The notes under the pieces: generated by a model
Databases searched by the model: none
What the model was told of the DNA's origin: nothing
What the model saw: the letters and a program-made list of their open reading frames with translations, nothing else
Source of the DNA: CAYMCQ01 sp964389025
GTDB lineage: Bacteria > Verrucomicrobiota > Verrucomicrobiia > Limisphaerales > CAYMCQ01
Direction of reading: 5' to 3'
DNA: 64,000 nt
Assembly: GCA_964389025.1 (NCBI GenBank)
Contig: CAYMCQ010000014.1
Span: forward strand, 1-64,000
Part shown: in pieces, positions 33,889 through 43,255 of the stretch
Layout of the letters: each line of letters starts with the position of its first letter
Position numbering within the stretch: the first letter of the stretch is position 1
Position numbers and translations under genes: made by a program

Positions 33889-35358
33889 TCATTTTGCGGA
33901 CTTCGCCTCCGCGATGCGTCCCGGTTCGCGGACGCTCTTGCCAGTGCGCTTCGTGAGCGAGTCGCCCAATTCTTCGCGCGCTTGCTCGGCAAAGGCTTCG
34001 AGACGTTTCACGGTGTCCGGATGCTGATTCGCGAGGTTGGTGGTTTCGCCAATGTCCGCGGCCAAATCGTAAAGTTCTGGCTGCTCGATTCTGCGCTGTT
34101 GGTAGGGGACGGGCGTTCCGTCGCGTCCGCCGAGTTGACCGGCCAGCGTGCGATACGTGTGCGGCAGTTGCAGCTTCCAATTGCCGCTCATCACGGACTG
34201 AAGCTCGTTGTCCTGAAAATAAAAGAAGTAGGCGTCGTGCGGATTCTTCGCCCTCGGATTGCCCGACAGCAGCGGCCAGATGTCAAGCCCGTCAATCTTG
34301 TGCTTCGGCAGTTCCGCGCCGACGAGTTTTGCCACGGTCGGCAGAACATCAATCGTCATGGCCGGTTCCTTGCAGACGCTCCCTTTCGGAATTTTTCCCG
34401 GCCAGCGCGCGATGAACGGCACGCGCACGCCGCCGTCCCAGCAAGTGCCCTTGCCCTCGCGCAACGGCAGCGCCGACCCGGCGTGGTTGCCGTAAGAAAG
34501 CCACGGGCCATTGTCGGACGTAAAAATCACCAGCGTGTTTTTCTCCAGCCGATGTTTTTTCAGCGCGCCGAGAATCTGGCCGACCGACCAGTCAATCTCC
34601 TCGATGACATCGCCGTAGAGTCCCTGCGCCGACCTGCCCTTGAATTTGTCACTCACGTGCAGCGGCACGTGAGGCATGTTGTGCGGCACGTAAAGAAAGA
34701 ACGGGCGATCCTTGTTTCGCTCGATGAATTTCACCGCATGTTCGGTATACCACGTTGTGAGTTGGGACTGCTCCTTGGAAGTGACAACGGGCACGACTGT
34801 CTGTTCGCCTTCAATCAGCCGCAACTCCGGGTAACCGGGCCGGCGCTTGTGCTCCGCCAGAGTTTTGTTTGCTTGATCTGGATGCCACGGCCACATGTCG
34901 TTCGAGTATGGCAGACCGAAGTATTCGTCGAAGCCATGCCGCGTCGGCAGGAACTGCGGCTGGTAGCCCAGATGCCACTTGCCAAAAATAGCCGTGGCAT
35001 AACCGCGTTGCTTCACGATCTCGGCGAGCGTCACTTCGTTGCTGCTGATGCCGACCTTTGAATTCGGATTCAACGCGCCCATGATGCCGATGCGGCTGGG
35101 ATAGCAACCCGTCATCAACGCCGCGCGTGACGCGGAGCAAACCGGTTGCGCATCGTAGAAGCGCGTGAAGCGAATGCCCTCGCGCGCCAGCCGGTCAATG
35201 TTTGGCGTCGTCCAGCCTTTCGCGCCGAAGCAACCGACGTCCGCGTAACCGAGGTCGTCGCAGAACACGATGACGATGTTTGGGGTGGCCGCGCGATCCG
35301 GCGCCGCCGACACCGTCAGCGTGGCAAACAGCGCGAGAAATGTGGCAATGCGTTTCAC
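33889..35358 (-). CDS. Secreted sulfatase (arylsulfatase type)
   Basis: 489 residues with a signal peptide (1-18). The metal-binding start is IVFCDDLGYADVGCFGA. The formylglycine site is C74-S-A-S-R, where many sulfatases have CxPSR; Ala in place of Pro is an accepted variant. Further motifs are GKWHLGY, FLYVPHNMPHVPLH and FTSDNGPWLSYGNH. It removes sulfate esters from glycans or small molecules in the periplasm. Activity needs a formylglycine-generating enzyme not seen here. A near-identical 5' fragment lies at 36045-36377, showing past duplication. Confidence 0.93.
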   Translation of the reverse strand: MKRIATFLALFATLTVSAAPDRAATPNIVIVFCDDLGYADVGCFGAKGWTTPNIDRLAREGIRFTRFYDAQPVCSASRAALMTGCYPSRIGIMGALNPNSKVGISSNEVTLAEIVKQRGYATAIFGKWHLGYQPQFLPTRHGFDEYFGLPYSNDMWPWHPDQANKTLAEHKRRPGYPELRLIEGEQTVVPVVTSKEQSQLTTWYTEHAVKFIERNKDRPFFLYVPHNMPHVPLHVSDKFKGRSAQGLYGDVIEEIDWSVGQILGALKKHRLEKNTLVIFTSDNGPWLSYGNHAGSALPLREGKGTCWDGGVRVPFIARWPGKIPKGSVCKEPAMTIDVLPTVAKLVGAELPKHKIDGLDIWPLLSGNPRAKNPHDAYFFYFQDNELQSVMSGNWKLQLPHTYRTLAGQLGGRDGTPVPYQQRRIEQPELYDLAADIGETTNLANQHPDTVKRLEAFAEQAREELGDSLTKRTGKSVREPGRIAEAKSAK

Positions 35359-35449
35359 GGTCGAGTCCTCTTCTGTTTTTGATCTTTCGGCCCCGGATAA
35401 TTATCCTTGCCCGCCGCTGGCTAGATCGGGCCTTTCGGCAATCTCCGCT

Positions 35450-35833
35450 TCACAGCGAGCGGACGTTCAACACGCTCCGAACACGCTGAAAGTCCTTGTC
35501 CTGTGTAGCGATGGCCAGATTGTTTTCACGCGCCACGGCGAATTGATAGGCATCGTCGAAATCCAGGCCATGCCGGGTGTTCACTTCGGCGAGCTGAGAA
35601 TAGCCGGCTTCGCTCAACGAAAGAATGGTGAACTGCGACAATGTGTCCGCGGCAAACTGGTCGAACAATTCCGGTCGCTTCTGGCGGAACAGCAGCACTC
35701 CAATGGAATGGAGCGTGAAGTCAGAAATCCAAGCCGCGCCCTTCTCGCCCCGCAAAAACGCTTCGCATTTCTTTCGTCCGGCCTGGTTGAGCAGAATTTC
35801 CAGGAAGATGTTCGTGTCCACCAAGTAGTTCAT
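35450..35833 (-). CDS. PIN-domain toxin (VapC-like ribonuclease)
   Basis: 127 residues. PIN-fold acidic residues are in place: VDTNIFLEILL at the start, the middle Glu region, and LDFDDAYQFAVARENNLAIATQDKDF near the end. Such toxins cleave tRNA or rRNA. Its ATG overlaps the stop of the upstream antitoxin gene (ATGA). Confidence 0.88.
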   Translation of the reverse strand: MNYLVDTNIFLEILLNQAGRKKCEAFLRGEKGAAWISDFTLHSIGVLLFRQKRPELFDQFAADTLSQFTILSLSEAGYSQLAEVNTRHGLDFDDAYQFAVARENNLAIATQDKDFQRVRSVLNVRSL

Positions 35834-36048
35834 CGCAATTCGTTGAGGTGATGCTGCAACTCAACTGCGGTGAACTGTTTCTTCAAATCCGCCAAACCGC
35901 CCGCCCAATCGAATTTGAACCGGCGCTTCGCGGAGCGCGCGGATTTCGTCGGAGTCGTCTTCGACAAAAACTCGATGAACGTCTCCACCTGCTTTTGCGC
36001 CCCGACGGGCAAAGTTTCATACTTGGCAATCAAGGTGTCCTTGCTCAT
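35830..36048 (-). CDS. Antitoxin partner of the PIN toxin (DUF2281-like)
   Basis: 72 residues: a short helical N terminus (LIAKYETLPVGAQKQVETFIEFLSK) and a basic, disordered tail (KSARSAKRRFKFDWAGGLADL) of the kind that wraps a PIN toxin. It sits directly upstream of the toxin. Its ATG overlaps the stop codon of the chimeric sulfatase stub (ATGA), so expression may be tied to that fragment. Confidence 0.8.
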   Translation of the reverse strand: MSKDTLIAKYETLPVGAQKQVETFIEFLSKTTPTKSARSAKRRFKFDWAGGLADLKKQFTAVELQHHLNELR

Positions 36049-36377
36049 AGCGGAATCAAGCTACCCACAAACGGCAAAAGCTGCAATCTGCTTGTTAAGG
36101 AAGCGGTGAAATCACGAGTGGCGGTCTTGCGAAACCCCGTCATCTCATTTCTGGTTGAACCCGGTGGCGCGTCGTAAAATCGCGTGAAGCGAATGCCCTC
36201 GCGCGCCAGACGGTCAATGTTCGGTGTCGTCCAACCTTTCGCGCCGAAACATCCGACGTCCGCGTAACCGAGATCGTCGCAGAACACAATGACGATGTTG
36301 GGAGTCGAGGCTCTGTCCGTTGCCGCCGACAATGCGAAAGCGGCGAGCAACGGGAGAAATGAGGCAACGTGTTTCAT
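36045..36377 (-). pseudogene. Sulfatase 5' fragment fused to foreign sequence
   Basis: The first about 70 residues (signal peptide, then TPNIVIVFCDDLGYADVGCF ... IRFTRFYDA) are almost identical to the complete sulfatase at 33889. The frame breaks just before the catalytic Cys motif. The joined DNA, GCCACCGGGTTCAACCAGAA, is the same as the last codons of the PIG-L gene (near 37880-37861) but is read in another frame here. A deletion between a second sulfatase copy and a second PIG-L copy would give this. No activity is possible. Confidence 0.8.
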
Positions 36378-36425
36378 AATTGGGTCTTGTTTTGTTTATC
36401 ATTGCCCCAAGGCGTTCGGAATGTC

Positions 36426-37838
36426 CTAAATCTCCACCGTCTTGCCTGGGATGGGTGCCGGATAGCGACCTTGGGCGTCAGCCTGCACTGGCGCGGGGCT
36501 GTTGGCGGTCAATGCATCCACGTTGGGGCAGAACTGGAAGTTGGACGCCATCGCCTCGTCCCATGTGATGAGTTTTCCCGAATGCACCGCCGCCCTGCCC
36601 ATGATGGCGCCGAGATTGGAAAGCGCCGCGCGCCGCGTTTCGTTGTGGGGGCGATCGTTTCGGATGGCGCTCAAGAGCACGTCCCACTCCGCCTGCCACG
36701 GGTTGATGGCTTCCTTCTCCGGTCGCCAGGCGATATTGGACGTCTCAAGGCGATTGTCCTTGGCAAGCCAGCCGTTGGGCGCATGAACATTGCCCGAAAA
36801 TTTCGCGGCGCACTTCGTCCCGTGAACATAGGTGGCGAAGTCGTCGTGGCAATTCGGAATATAGCGGCCGGTCACCAGTGCCTTTGCGCCATCTGCGAAG
36901 GTGAATTCGACCGAGTAGCTGTCGAGGTTCTGGCTGCTGTCGGTGCTGCCGGGAAAACGCCCGCCGACGCCATGCGCGGACACGGGCCAGGAATCCTTGA
37001 TCCAGAAACACTCGTCAATCTGGTGGATCATCAATTCGATGAAAATTCCGCCGGATGACCACATGAACTGGTAGGGATGGCCGGGGCTGAGTTGCCAGAG
37101 CAACTCGTTCTCGCCGCGCGGGAAGGGTTTCATGAAATAGCCGGGGTCCATGCGGTAAGCGCGGACGAGATGGACGTCGCCCATGGCACCGTCGCGAATC
37201 TTCTGGATCAGAGCCTGACGCGCGGAGGAATGGCGGCACATGAGGCCGGCGGCAATCTTGAGGTTCTTCTTATCAGCGGCCTCGCCCGCGCGGAGGATAC
37301 GTTTCACTCCAGCCGGGTCGGACGCAAAATCTTTTTCCATGAAAACATTGACTCCCTTCTGCACCGCATACTCCAGATGAGGCGCGCGGAAGGCGGCGTG
37401 GGTCGTCAACATCGCCACGTCGCCCGGGCGCAGGCAATCAATGGCGTGCCGATAGGCGTCGAAGCCCAGGAACCGGCGCTCCGGTGGCACGGCGATCCAG
37501 TCGCCCAACGTCTGCTTCAACACGGTGTGGGATTGGTCCAACTTGTCCTGGCGTAAATCAGCCATGGCGATGAGCTTGATGGGGCCGCCAGCACCGGTGC
37601 CGGCGGCCCTTTTGGTGCCGGAGTCGTCCCCTAGGACAAGTCCACCAGCGGACATTGCATTAGCCACCGCGCCGCTGCCCCGGCCGCCGCAGCCGATCAA
37701 CGCCAGACGGATGGTGTTGTCTTCGGCGGCATGGACGTGGGGAATAGCCATGCCCGCCAAGGCGGACGCGGCGGCGAACTGGCCGGTGGTTTTGATGAAT
37801 TCGCGACGTGAGGGAAGTTGGTCCTGGATGGTCTTCAT
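36426..37838 (-). CDS. Tat-exported Gfo/Idh/MocA-family oxidoreductase
   Basis: 470 residues. The Tat signal is SRREFIKTTGQFAAASALAG. The Rossmann NAD(P) site is LALIGCGGRGSG, followed by NVFMEKDFASDP, the equivalent of the family's EKP motif with D for P. The C-terminal beta-sheet domain includes GGIFIELMIHQIDECFW. Such exported members act on sugars or cyclitols in the periplasm with tightly bound cofactor. It is followed, across 48 bp, by a sulfatase stub, and preceded by a PIG-L gene 18 bp upstream, suggesting one catabolic unit. Confidence 0.9.
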   Translation of the reverse strand: MKTIQDQLPSRREFIKTTGQFAAASALAGMAIPHVHAAEDNTIRLALIGCGGRGSGAVANAMSAGGLVLGDDSGTKRAAGTGAGGPIKLIAMADLRQDKLDQSHTVLKQTLGDWIAVPPERRFLGFDAYRHAIDCLRPGDVAMLTTHAAFRAPHLEYAVQKGVNVFMEKDFASDPAGVKRILRAGEAADKKNLKIAAGLMCRHSSARQALIQKIRDGAMGDVHLVRAYRMDPGYFMKPFPRGENELLWQLSPGHPYQFMWSSGGIFIELMIHQIDECFWIKDSWPVSAHGVGGRFPGSTDSSQNLDSYSVEFTFADGAKALVTGRYIPNCHDDFATYVHGTKCAAKFSGNVHAPNGWLAKDNRLETSNIAWRPEKEAINPWQAEWDVLLSAIRNDRPHNETRRAALSNLGAIMGRAAVHSGKLITWDEAMASNFQFCPNVDALTANSPAPVQADAQGRYPAPIPGKTVEI

Positions 37839-37856
37839 ATGATCTTTCTCCACCCA

Positions 37857-38681
37857 TCACTTCTGGTTGAACCCGGTGGCGTAGCGGAATGACTCGACAT
37901 AGTGGCCGTCCTTCTTCTCGTGATTTTTGCGATAATACTCCTGAAGTTTTTTCAAATCCTGCGGGTCCCAGTCCGGACGATATTTGGTAGCGGACGGTTC
38001 AAATTGACTGACCTGCTTCGAGACTGCTTCCACTTTCAAATCAAACGTGGATTCGATGTTGACGTAATAATTGGCTTCGTTGGTCGTCGTGTAAAAGAAG
38101 TAAAGGTTCGGCACCACATACGGCTGCAATTTGTCCACGAGCAGGTGTTCGGGATAATAAAGATGAAACTCCGCCGCGCGCACGGCGTCAATGGTGTTGA
38201 ACGCCGCCATGCGGTGATCGGTTTTGTGCCAGCGTTCATACCACTCGCCCGGGTCCACCGAGAGAATCGCATCGGGGCGAAACTGGCGGATGATTTTCGT
38301 GACCTGGCCGCACAATATTTTCGGCGGCACGTATTCCAGTTCGCCATCGTCGTGGCCGAGCCAGATGATGTTTTCCTTGGAGATGCCGAGCACCGCGCAA
38401 GAAGCTTCTTCTTCGGCCTTGCGGATGCGCGCGAGGCGTTCGGAAGTCATGTCCTGGTCGTAGCTCCCCTTGTTATCGTTTGTGTAGATGACCACAACGA
38501 CTCTGTTCCTGTTTTTGGCCAGCAGCGCCATGGTGCCGCCGACGGCGAACGTGTCGTCGTCGGGGTGCGGGGTGAAAATCAGGACGGTTTTGTTGGTGTA
38601 ATTCTCAAGCCGGTCGGCGGCCTGACCCATGGAGATCAGCGAGAACAACCCCACTGTCAGGATCAACATTTTGGTCTTCAT
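37857..38681 (-). CDS. Secreted PIG-L-family deacetylase
   Basis: 274 residues with a signal peptide (1-21). The zinc site is TPHPDDDTFAVGG (HPDD motif), with the distal His in the WHKTDHRMAAFNT region. Relatives deacetylate N-acetylglucosamine-type sugars. It lies between the oxidoreductase and a ceramidase-like gene in the same direction, fitting stepwise breakdown of an acetylated glycoconjugate. Its last codons recur at the break point of the sulfatase stub at 36160. Confidence 0.9.
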   Translation of the reverse strand: MKTKMLILTVGLFSLISMGQAADRLENYTNKTVLIFTPHPDDDTFAVGGTMALLAKNRNRVVVVIYTNDNKGSYDQDMTSERLARIRKAEEEASCAVLGISKENIIWLGHDDGELEYVPPKILCGQVTKIIRQFRPDAILSVDPGEWYERWHKTDHRMAAFNTIDAVRAAEFHLYYPEHLLVDKLQPYVVPNLYFFYTTTNEANYYVNIESTFDLKVEAVSKQVSQFEPSATKYRPDWDPQDLKKLQEYYRKNHEKKDGHYVESFRYATGFNQK

Positions 38682-38729
38682 TTGCTTTTATTGGGAAACA
38701 AGGTTGAGTGTTTTTTTGAGTTTCTGGCT

Positions 38730-40100
38730 TCAAGGTGACGGCATGGACTTGAGTTTGCCGGACATTTGAAAAAGTTTCACCAACGCATGATCCACCATGG
38801 CCTCGCCGGCACCGACTTCCGTGCGAGTCGTCAGGCTGTTCGCGCCGTAACCGCCTTCCACAGCCGCTTTGATCGTAGGAAAATAAGCGTAGTAGCCGTT
38901 GGCATAGCCGACGAAGAACGCAGCCGGCACCGGCGAACGCTCGCGAAAGTCCATCGCGAATTCCACAAACGGCTCACCCGGCATTCCCATCAACGCGATC
39001 TCGTCGTTGATCAAAATGGTCATGACGGGGCAAGGGATAGGTGAAACCAGTGACCGCCGATAATATCCGGCTGTGGCTGCATCAACCCGTTGCTCCACAA
39101 GCGCCATGACTTTCTCCGCGTCCCAGCGCAGATCGAAGTTCATCGTGTCGAGGGAAAATTTCAACGACGGTTTCTCCGGCGCCTTCGTCGTGATGCCGCG
39201 AGCGACGCGCACCGCTTCCTTGCCAAGTTGCTCGCCGGTTTCCTTCATGAGGCGGTCGGCGTCTTCGTTGAGCGGCGTTTTGTCGAAGTAGGGATTGATG
39301 TCACCGGGCGCGGCTTGCAGGAAGAAACAGGTCGGCGACTTGTCGAATTTTTCTTCAACATATTTCGCCATCGCTCCGGGATAATCGGCTGAATAGCGCA
39401 GGTTATCCGGGCCGAACACGACTGGGTGGCAGGAATAACTCACCAAGATGGCCAGCGGTTTGCCGGTGGCATCGTCCACGCGAATGATGCCAACGGTCGG
39501 ATCCACAGGACTGGTCGGAATCTTGGTCGCGTTGCGCCAGAGCATCTTTACCGTTCCATCCGGCTGGATATAACGACGATTATGTCCGATGTAAGTTTGT
39601 CCGAAGTCGGTGCCGATGCGCGCGGCAACGAGCCGCCCGCTGGCTTCTTCGATTGCTTTCGTGATTTTGATCTTGGCTTCCGTTTCCCACGGCGGAATTT
39701 TTCCTTCCGGATAACTGTCGTCAATGACCGGCCCGGAATGCGTGTGCGACGCCATGAGAAAAACCTGATGAACACCCGCCGAACGTTTCACGTGTTCGAG
39801 GAGAGATTCCCTGAACGGCGGGCCGAACGAACGTCCCAGATCCAGCGTCACCAGCGCCAGCCGGTTGCTGCCGTCATCGAGCACGAGAACGCGCGCGAAC
39901 AGCGGATCCAGCACTGCCGTCGCGCCGCTCTTGCGATCCGAATAACCCCAGAGCTTGTAATCCAGCGGCGGCGTGATGTCGGTTCGCGCCACGCCGGCCT
40001 TGAATTCTGCGGCGTTGGAAATCTCGGCGGTCATGATTGTCATCAAGAGTGGAAGAAACAAAAGCCGAAGGGAAATCGTTTTCACACCTCCTTTATTCAA
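38730..40100 (-). CDS. Secreted neutral/alkaline ceramidase-like hydrolase
   Basis: 456 residues, with an export signal (about 8-30). FKAGVARTDITPPLDYKLWGY is the standard opening of the neutral ceramidase N-terminal domain, and FLMASHTHSGP carries the His residues of the zinc site. The family cleaves ceramide amide bonds, but bacterial members in polysaccharide clusters may act on other amides. It lacks the usual C-terminal domain of human-type enzymes. It is on the same strand as PIG-L, 48 bp upstream. Confidence 0.82.
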   Translation of the reverse strand: MNKGGVKTISLRLLFLPLLMTIMTAEISNAAEFKAGVARTDITPPLDYKLWGYSDRKSGATAVLDPLFARVLVLDDGSNRLALVTLDLGRSFGPPFRESLLEHVKRSAGVHQVFLMASHTHSGPVIDDSYPEGKIPPWETEAKIKITKAIEEASGRLVAARIGTDFGQTYIGHNRRYIQPDGTVKMLWRNATKIPTSPVDPTVGIIRVDDATGKPLAILVSYSCHPVVFGPDNLRYSADYPGAMAKYVEEKFDKSPTCFFLQAAPGDINPYFDKTPLNEDADRLMKETGEQLGKEAVRVARGITTKAPEKPSLKFSLDTMNFDLRWDAEKVMALVEQRVDAATAGYYRRSLVSPIPCPVMTILINDEIALMGMPGEPFVEFAMDFRERSPVPAAFFVGYANGYYAYFPTIKAAVEGGYGANSLTTRTEVGAGEAMVDHALVKLFQMSGKLKSMPSP

Positions 40101-40133
40101 AATCCGCGACGACTAAGCAAACATTTTTCAGGG

Positions 40134-41036
40134 TCACTTCTTGAGCGGCGTTCGACTGAAAAAGTCCAGAATATGTCCGGCGATTTCCTCGCCCTTGTCT
40201 TCTTGGAGAAAATGCCCGGCGTTTTGAATTGTGATTTCCGGTTGTTCGTTTGCAGTCGGAATGAGTCGGCGGAAAAACCGGTCTCCGCCGCGCGTCACCG
40301 GGTCGCCGTCTGAGAACATCACCAACGCCGGTTTGTTCCAGCCGGCGAGGCGACGCCGCGCTTCTTTCATTTCTGCCGCTCCGCCCATGTCTGGCGAAAT
40401 TGGGACGAGTCGCGGGAAGGCGTGCATGCCTGCTTTGTGCTTTATGTCCGGGAAAGGAGCGTCGTAAGCGGCGAGAACATCGGCGGAAAGATTTTTCCCC
40501 GTGGCGCAAGCGTTGCGCACGACCATGCTGGCGATCAACTCCGGCGTGCGCAGCGCGAAACTTCGCCACGCCATGAACCCTTCCGACATTTTTTCTTCGC
40601 CGGTCGGGAGGCCGGTGTTCATGATCACCAGTCGGGCGAAACGCTCTGGACATTGCGCCGCCACTGTCAGCCCGATCAAACCGCCCCAATCCTGACAAAC
40701 GAGCGTGATGTCGCGCAGGTCGAGTTTCTCGATGAATGATTCGATGGTTCGGTAGTGCAACTTGAAACTGTAATCCTCAATCTCAGTGAATTTGTCCGAG
40801 CGCCCGAAACCAACGAAGTCGGGCGCAATCACACGCTTCCCGGTCTTGACGAACGGCGGGATCATTTTGCGATAGAGATAGCTCCACGTCGGTTCGCCAT
40901 GCAGACACAGAATGATTTCTCCCCGTCCTTCATCCACGTAATGGACGCGCAGCCCGTCTATTTCCACAAAGTGCGGCGCATACGGAAATTCCGGCAAGTT
41001 GGTGAACCTTTCAGGAATGGAGTGGACGACAATCAT
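40134..41036 (-). CDS. Haloalkane-dehalogenase-like alpha/beta-hydrolase
   Basis: 300 residues without a signal peptide. It matches haloalkane dehalogenases of the DhlA subfamily (HLD-I): HGEPTW (E48, W51) in the oxyanion and halide region, nucleophile D116 in CQDWGG with halide-binding W117, a second halide Trp candidate W157, acid D243 or D245 in FSDGDP, and base H275 in NAGHF. An Asp nucleophile rather than Ser argues against an esterase. It overlaps the ribokinase start and stop by ATGA, an odd partner for nucleoside salvage. The true substrate is unknown. Confidence 0.85.
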   Translation of the reverse strand: MIVVHSIPERFTNLPEFPYAPHFVEIDGLRVHYVDEGRGEIILCLHGEPTWSYLYRKMIPPFVKTGKRVIAPDFVGFGRSDKFTEIEDYSFKLHYRTIESFIEKLDLRDITLVCQDWGGLIGLTVAAQCPERFARLVIMNTGLPTGEEKMSEGFMAWRSFALRTPELIASMVVRNACATGKNLSADVLAAYDAPFPDIKHKAGMHAFPRLVPISPDMGGAAEMKEARRRLAGWNKPALVMFSDGDPVTRGGDRFFRRLIPTANEQPEITIQNAGHFLQEDKGEEIAGHILDFFSRTPLKK

Positions 41037-42079
41037 ACTTTTTCAATTCTCAATCCAACTCGCTCGGGATTGTTTTCAAGTTTCCATAAATTTTTCGCGA
41101 GCGCCCGCCGCGTGGCGGCCCGCGTGGCGGCACGCGTGGGCATGGCTTCCTGTGCGCCGGGTTTCAACGTCGCCAGCCCGCCCGCGCAATTCGCGAAGGC
41201 CACGGCCTGATTCCAATCCAGCCCTTCGGCGATTCCAGCGGCGTAAGTTCCCGCGAAGGCATCGCCAGCGCCCACGGTGTCCACGGGTTTCACTCGCAAC
41301 GCCGGAACTTGAAACACTGCATCCGCCGTGAGACAGAGGGTTGGCTGCGCGCCGCACGTCACGATGAGCCGGGTGATGCGTCGCTTCGCGAGACTGGCCC
41401 GGCGGTGGGCTTGATTCGTTTCCATGTCCGTCGTTGACCAGTCAAAAATCTGCCGCGCCTCCAGTTCGTTCACGATGACTGTATCGAGCGCCAGCCGTCC
41501 CCACGGAAAATCCGGGTGCAACGGCGACGGATTGAAAACCACCGGCACGCGGGCGGCGTTGGCGAGTCGCATGGCTTCGAGCACCGCTGGCAACGGCACT
41601 TCAAGTTGCGCCAGCAACACCCGCGCGCGCCGGATGATTCCCGCCTGGGCGCGCACGTTCGCCGCAGTCAGTTTCGCGTTTGCGCCGGCGATGACCACGA
41701 TCTGATTCTCGCCGCGCGCGTCCACGTTGATGAACGCTTTTCCCGTCGGCGCGCCCGCCACGACGCGAAGGCTTCCGGTGTCAATGCCTTCCCGAGTCGC
41801 GAGATGCACCCGATACGCCGTCCCGTCGGCATCGCGACCAACGCAGCCGATCATCGCCACGCGCGCGCCTTGTCGCGCGGCCGCGACGGCTTGATTCGCG
41901 CCTTTGCCGCCAAAGCGCTGTAACAACCCGAGCGCCGCCACGGTTTCGCCGTCCGCTGGCAACCGCAGGACTTGCGCAATGACGTCCACGTTGAGCGAAC
42001 CGACCACGACCACGTCCGCCTTCGTCTGACTTCTGCGTGACAAGTCCGGCGCGGAGCGGGAATGAAGTTTTGTCTTCAT
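41033..42079 (-). CDS. rbsK: Ribokinase
   Basis: 348 residues from ATG 42079. PfkB features: VVVVGSLNVDVIAQVLRLPADGET, FGGKGANQAVAAARQGA and the catalytic and anion-hole motif VDTVGAGDAFAGTYAAG. It phosphorylates ribose at O5 for entry to the pentose phosphate pathway. It overlaps the nucleoside hydrolase upstream and the dehalogenase-like gene downstream by ATGA, so ribose from nucleoside cleavage is the likely substrate. Near the C terminus a 12-bp tandem repeat encodes TRAATRAATRR. Confidence 0.92.
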   Translation of the reverse strand: MKTKLHSRSAPDLSRRSQTKADVVVVGSLNVDVIAQVLRLPADGETVAALGLLQRFGGKGANQAVAAARQGARVAMIGCVGRDADGTAYRVHLATREGIDTGSLRVVAGAPTGKAFINVDARGENQIVVIAGANAKLTAANVRAQAGIIRRARVLLAQLEVPLPAVLEAMRLANAARVPVVFNPSPLHPDFPWGRLALDTVIVNELEARQIFDWSTTDMETNQAHRRASLAKRRITRLIVTCGAQPTLCLTADAVFQVPALRVKPVDTVGAGDAFAGTYAAGIAEGLDWNQAVAFANCAGGLATLKPGAQEAMPTRAATRAATRRALAKNLWKLENNPERVGLRIEKV

Positions 42080-43251
42080 TTGCCGGTTGCTTTTGGCGGC
42101 TCGGTGCAAAGTTGAACGAGTGCCTCACGCGTGCGGGAGATTTGCGCGGCGTCGAGTTTGAGAAAGCGGTCGCGCCCGTTTGGTTGCGGCATGAAGCGGG
42201 TGAAACCATCGTTCTCGACCGTGACTGTTCCCGGCGCCGAGAGTCCAAAATATCCGCGATCCGGTTGCACCGCGAACAGCGCGCTGGTCAAATCCCACGT
42301 CGGTCGTTCGTGCGGCGGCGGCAGGTAGGCGATGTATGCCTCGGCAAGCGGATGATGCGGGACGTAGGCGTAATCCCGCTCGATGCTCACCGCCGGATAC
42401 GGCAACGCGATCCCGATCTCGAACCCGCTCCACACGATGGGCGTGGGCCATTCGCGCGCGAGCTTTTGCGCCGCCGGAATGTCTTTGACCACGTTGAACT
42501 CGCAGTAGTGATTGTTGTCGTCAATGGTCTGGAACGCGCCGGCCATCACCGAAAGCAGTTTCACTTTTTGCTTCACCAACGCTATGCCTTTGAGCGGGGA
42601 AATTTCGTCCGGCGGAGTGTCCAGCAACGCGGCGAAGTTCGAGAAATAACCCACCTGCACGAGCGTCACGCTGCCATCGGCTTGCGACGCGAGCAGCCGG
42701 CGGAGCAGCTTTGCGGAATCCGGCGCATCGCTGCTGCGCTTGAGTTCATGCGGGTAACGAAACTTTTCTCCGTCCTTGATCTCGACGAGCGGCAGGAACT
42801 TGCTCGCTTCGCGCTCCGGCGTGCCACGGATGCAGCCCACGGGCAAATTGGGCCGGCCGTAAAAAGTGTTCACGGCGTTCACGAACGGCCCGGCCAGCTC
42901 ATCGCAGCGCGTGATCGTGACGCCCAGCAGTTCGCACGCCCCCCGCGCCTGCAGCGAGTGCAACAGGCCGAGCGCCAGTGCATCGTCCACGTCGTTGCCG
43001 ATGTCCGTGTCAAAAATAATTTTCACCGGCGGCGGCGCGGGCGGACTGTCAGTTGCAGGCGCGGACAGGGCGATGCCCATGACGGCGATGGTCGCAAGGT
43101 GGAAGGCTCTTCTCCCTCTCCTCCATCGGATGGAGGAGAGGGCCGGGGAGAGGAGGTGCGTTTTTGTTGGAATGCCCCTCTCCTCGGTCCTCTCCCCGCT
43201 CGTTCCTCGCTGGGAGAGGAAGTGGCAGCGCGAGTTTTGAAAGCGAATCAT
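42076..43251 (-). CDS. Nucleoside hydrolase with repeat-derived N terminus
   Basis: Hydrolyses the N-glycosidic bond of nucleosides to ribose and base. The calcium-site motif is FDTDIGNDVDDALAL; NDGFTRFMPQPNG is near the end. As annotated from ATG 43251 it has 391 residues, but about residues 9-48 (RTEERGIPTKTHLLSPALSS) come from a CTCTCC palindromic repeat. RRAFHLATIAVMGIALSAPA after it looks like the original signal peptide. The native start may be lost, or translation may begin at 43080 (MGIALS). The 43251 start is 4 bp from the permease stop, favouring coupling. Confidence 0.85.
   Translation of the reverse strand: MIRFQNSRCHFLSQRGTSGERTEERGIPTKTHLLSPALSSIRWRRGRRAFHLATIAVMGIALSAPATDSPPAPPPVKIIFDTDIGNDVDDALALGLLHSLQARGACELLGVTITRCDELAGPFVNAVNTFYGRPNLPVGCIRGTPEREASKFLPLVEIKDGEKFRYPHELKRSSDAPDSAKLLRRLLASQADGSVTLVQVGYFSNFAALLDTPPDEISPLKGIALVKQKVKLLSVMAGAFQTIDDNNHYCEFNVVKDIPAAQKLAREWPTPIVWSGFEIGIALPYPAVSIERDYAYVPHHPLAEAYIAYLPPPHERPTWDLTSALFAVQPDRGYFGLSAPGTVTVENDGFTRFMPQPNGRDRFLKLDAAQISRTREALVQLCTEPPKATGK
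43106..43226. repeat. CTCTCC-type palindromic repeat at the nucleoside hydrolase start
   Basis: Core 43116-43140 is a 25-bp palindrome (CTCTCCTCCATC, 1 bp, GATGGAGGAGAG), followed by related words CCCCTCTCCTCGG and CTGGGAGAGGAAG. Relatives lie at 54668-54728 and 58222-58298. Confidence 0.8.
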
Positions 43252-43255
43252 AAAA

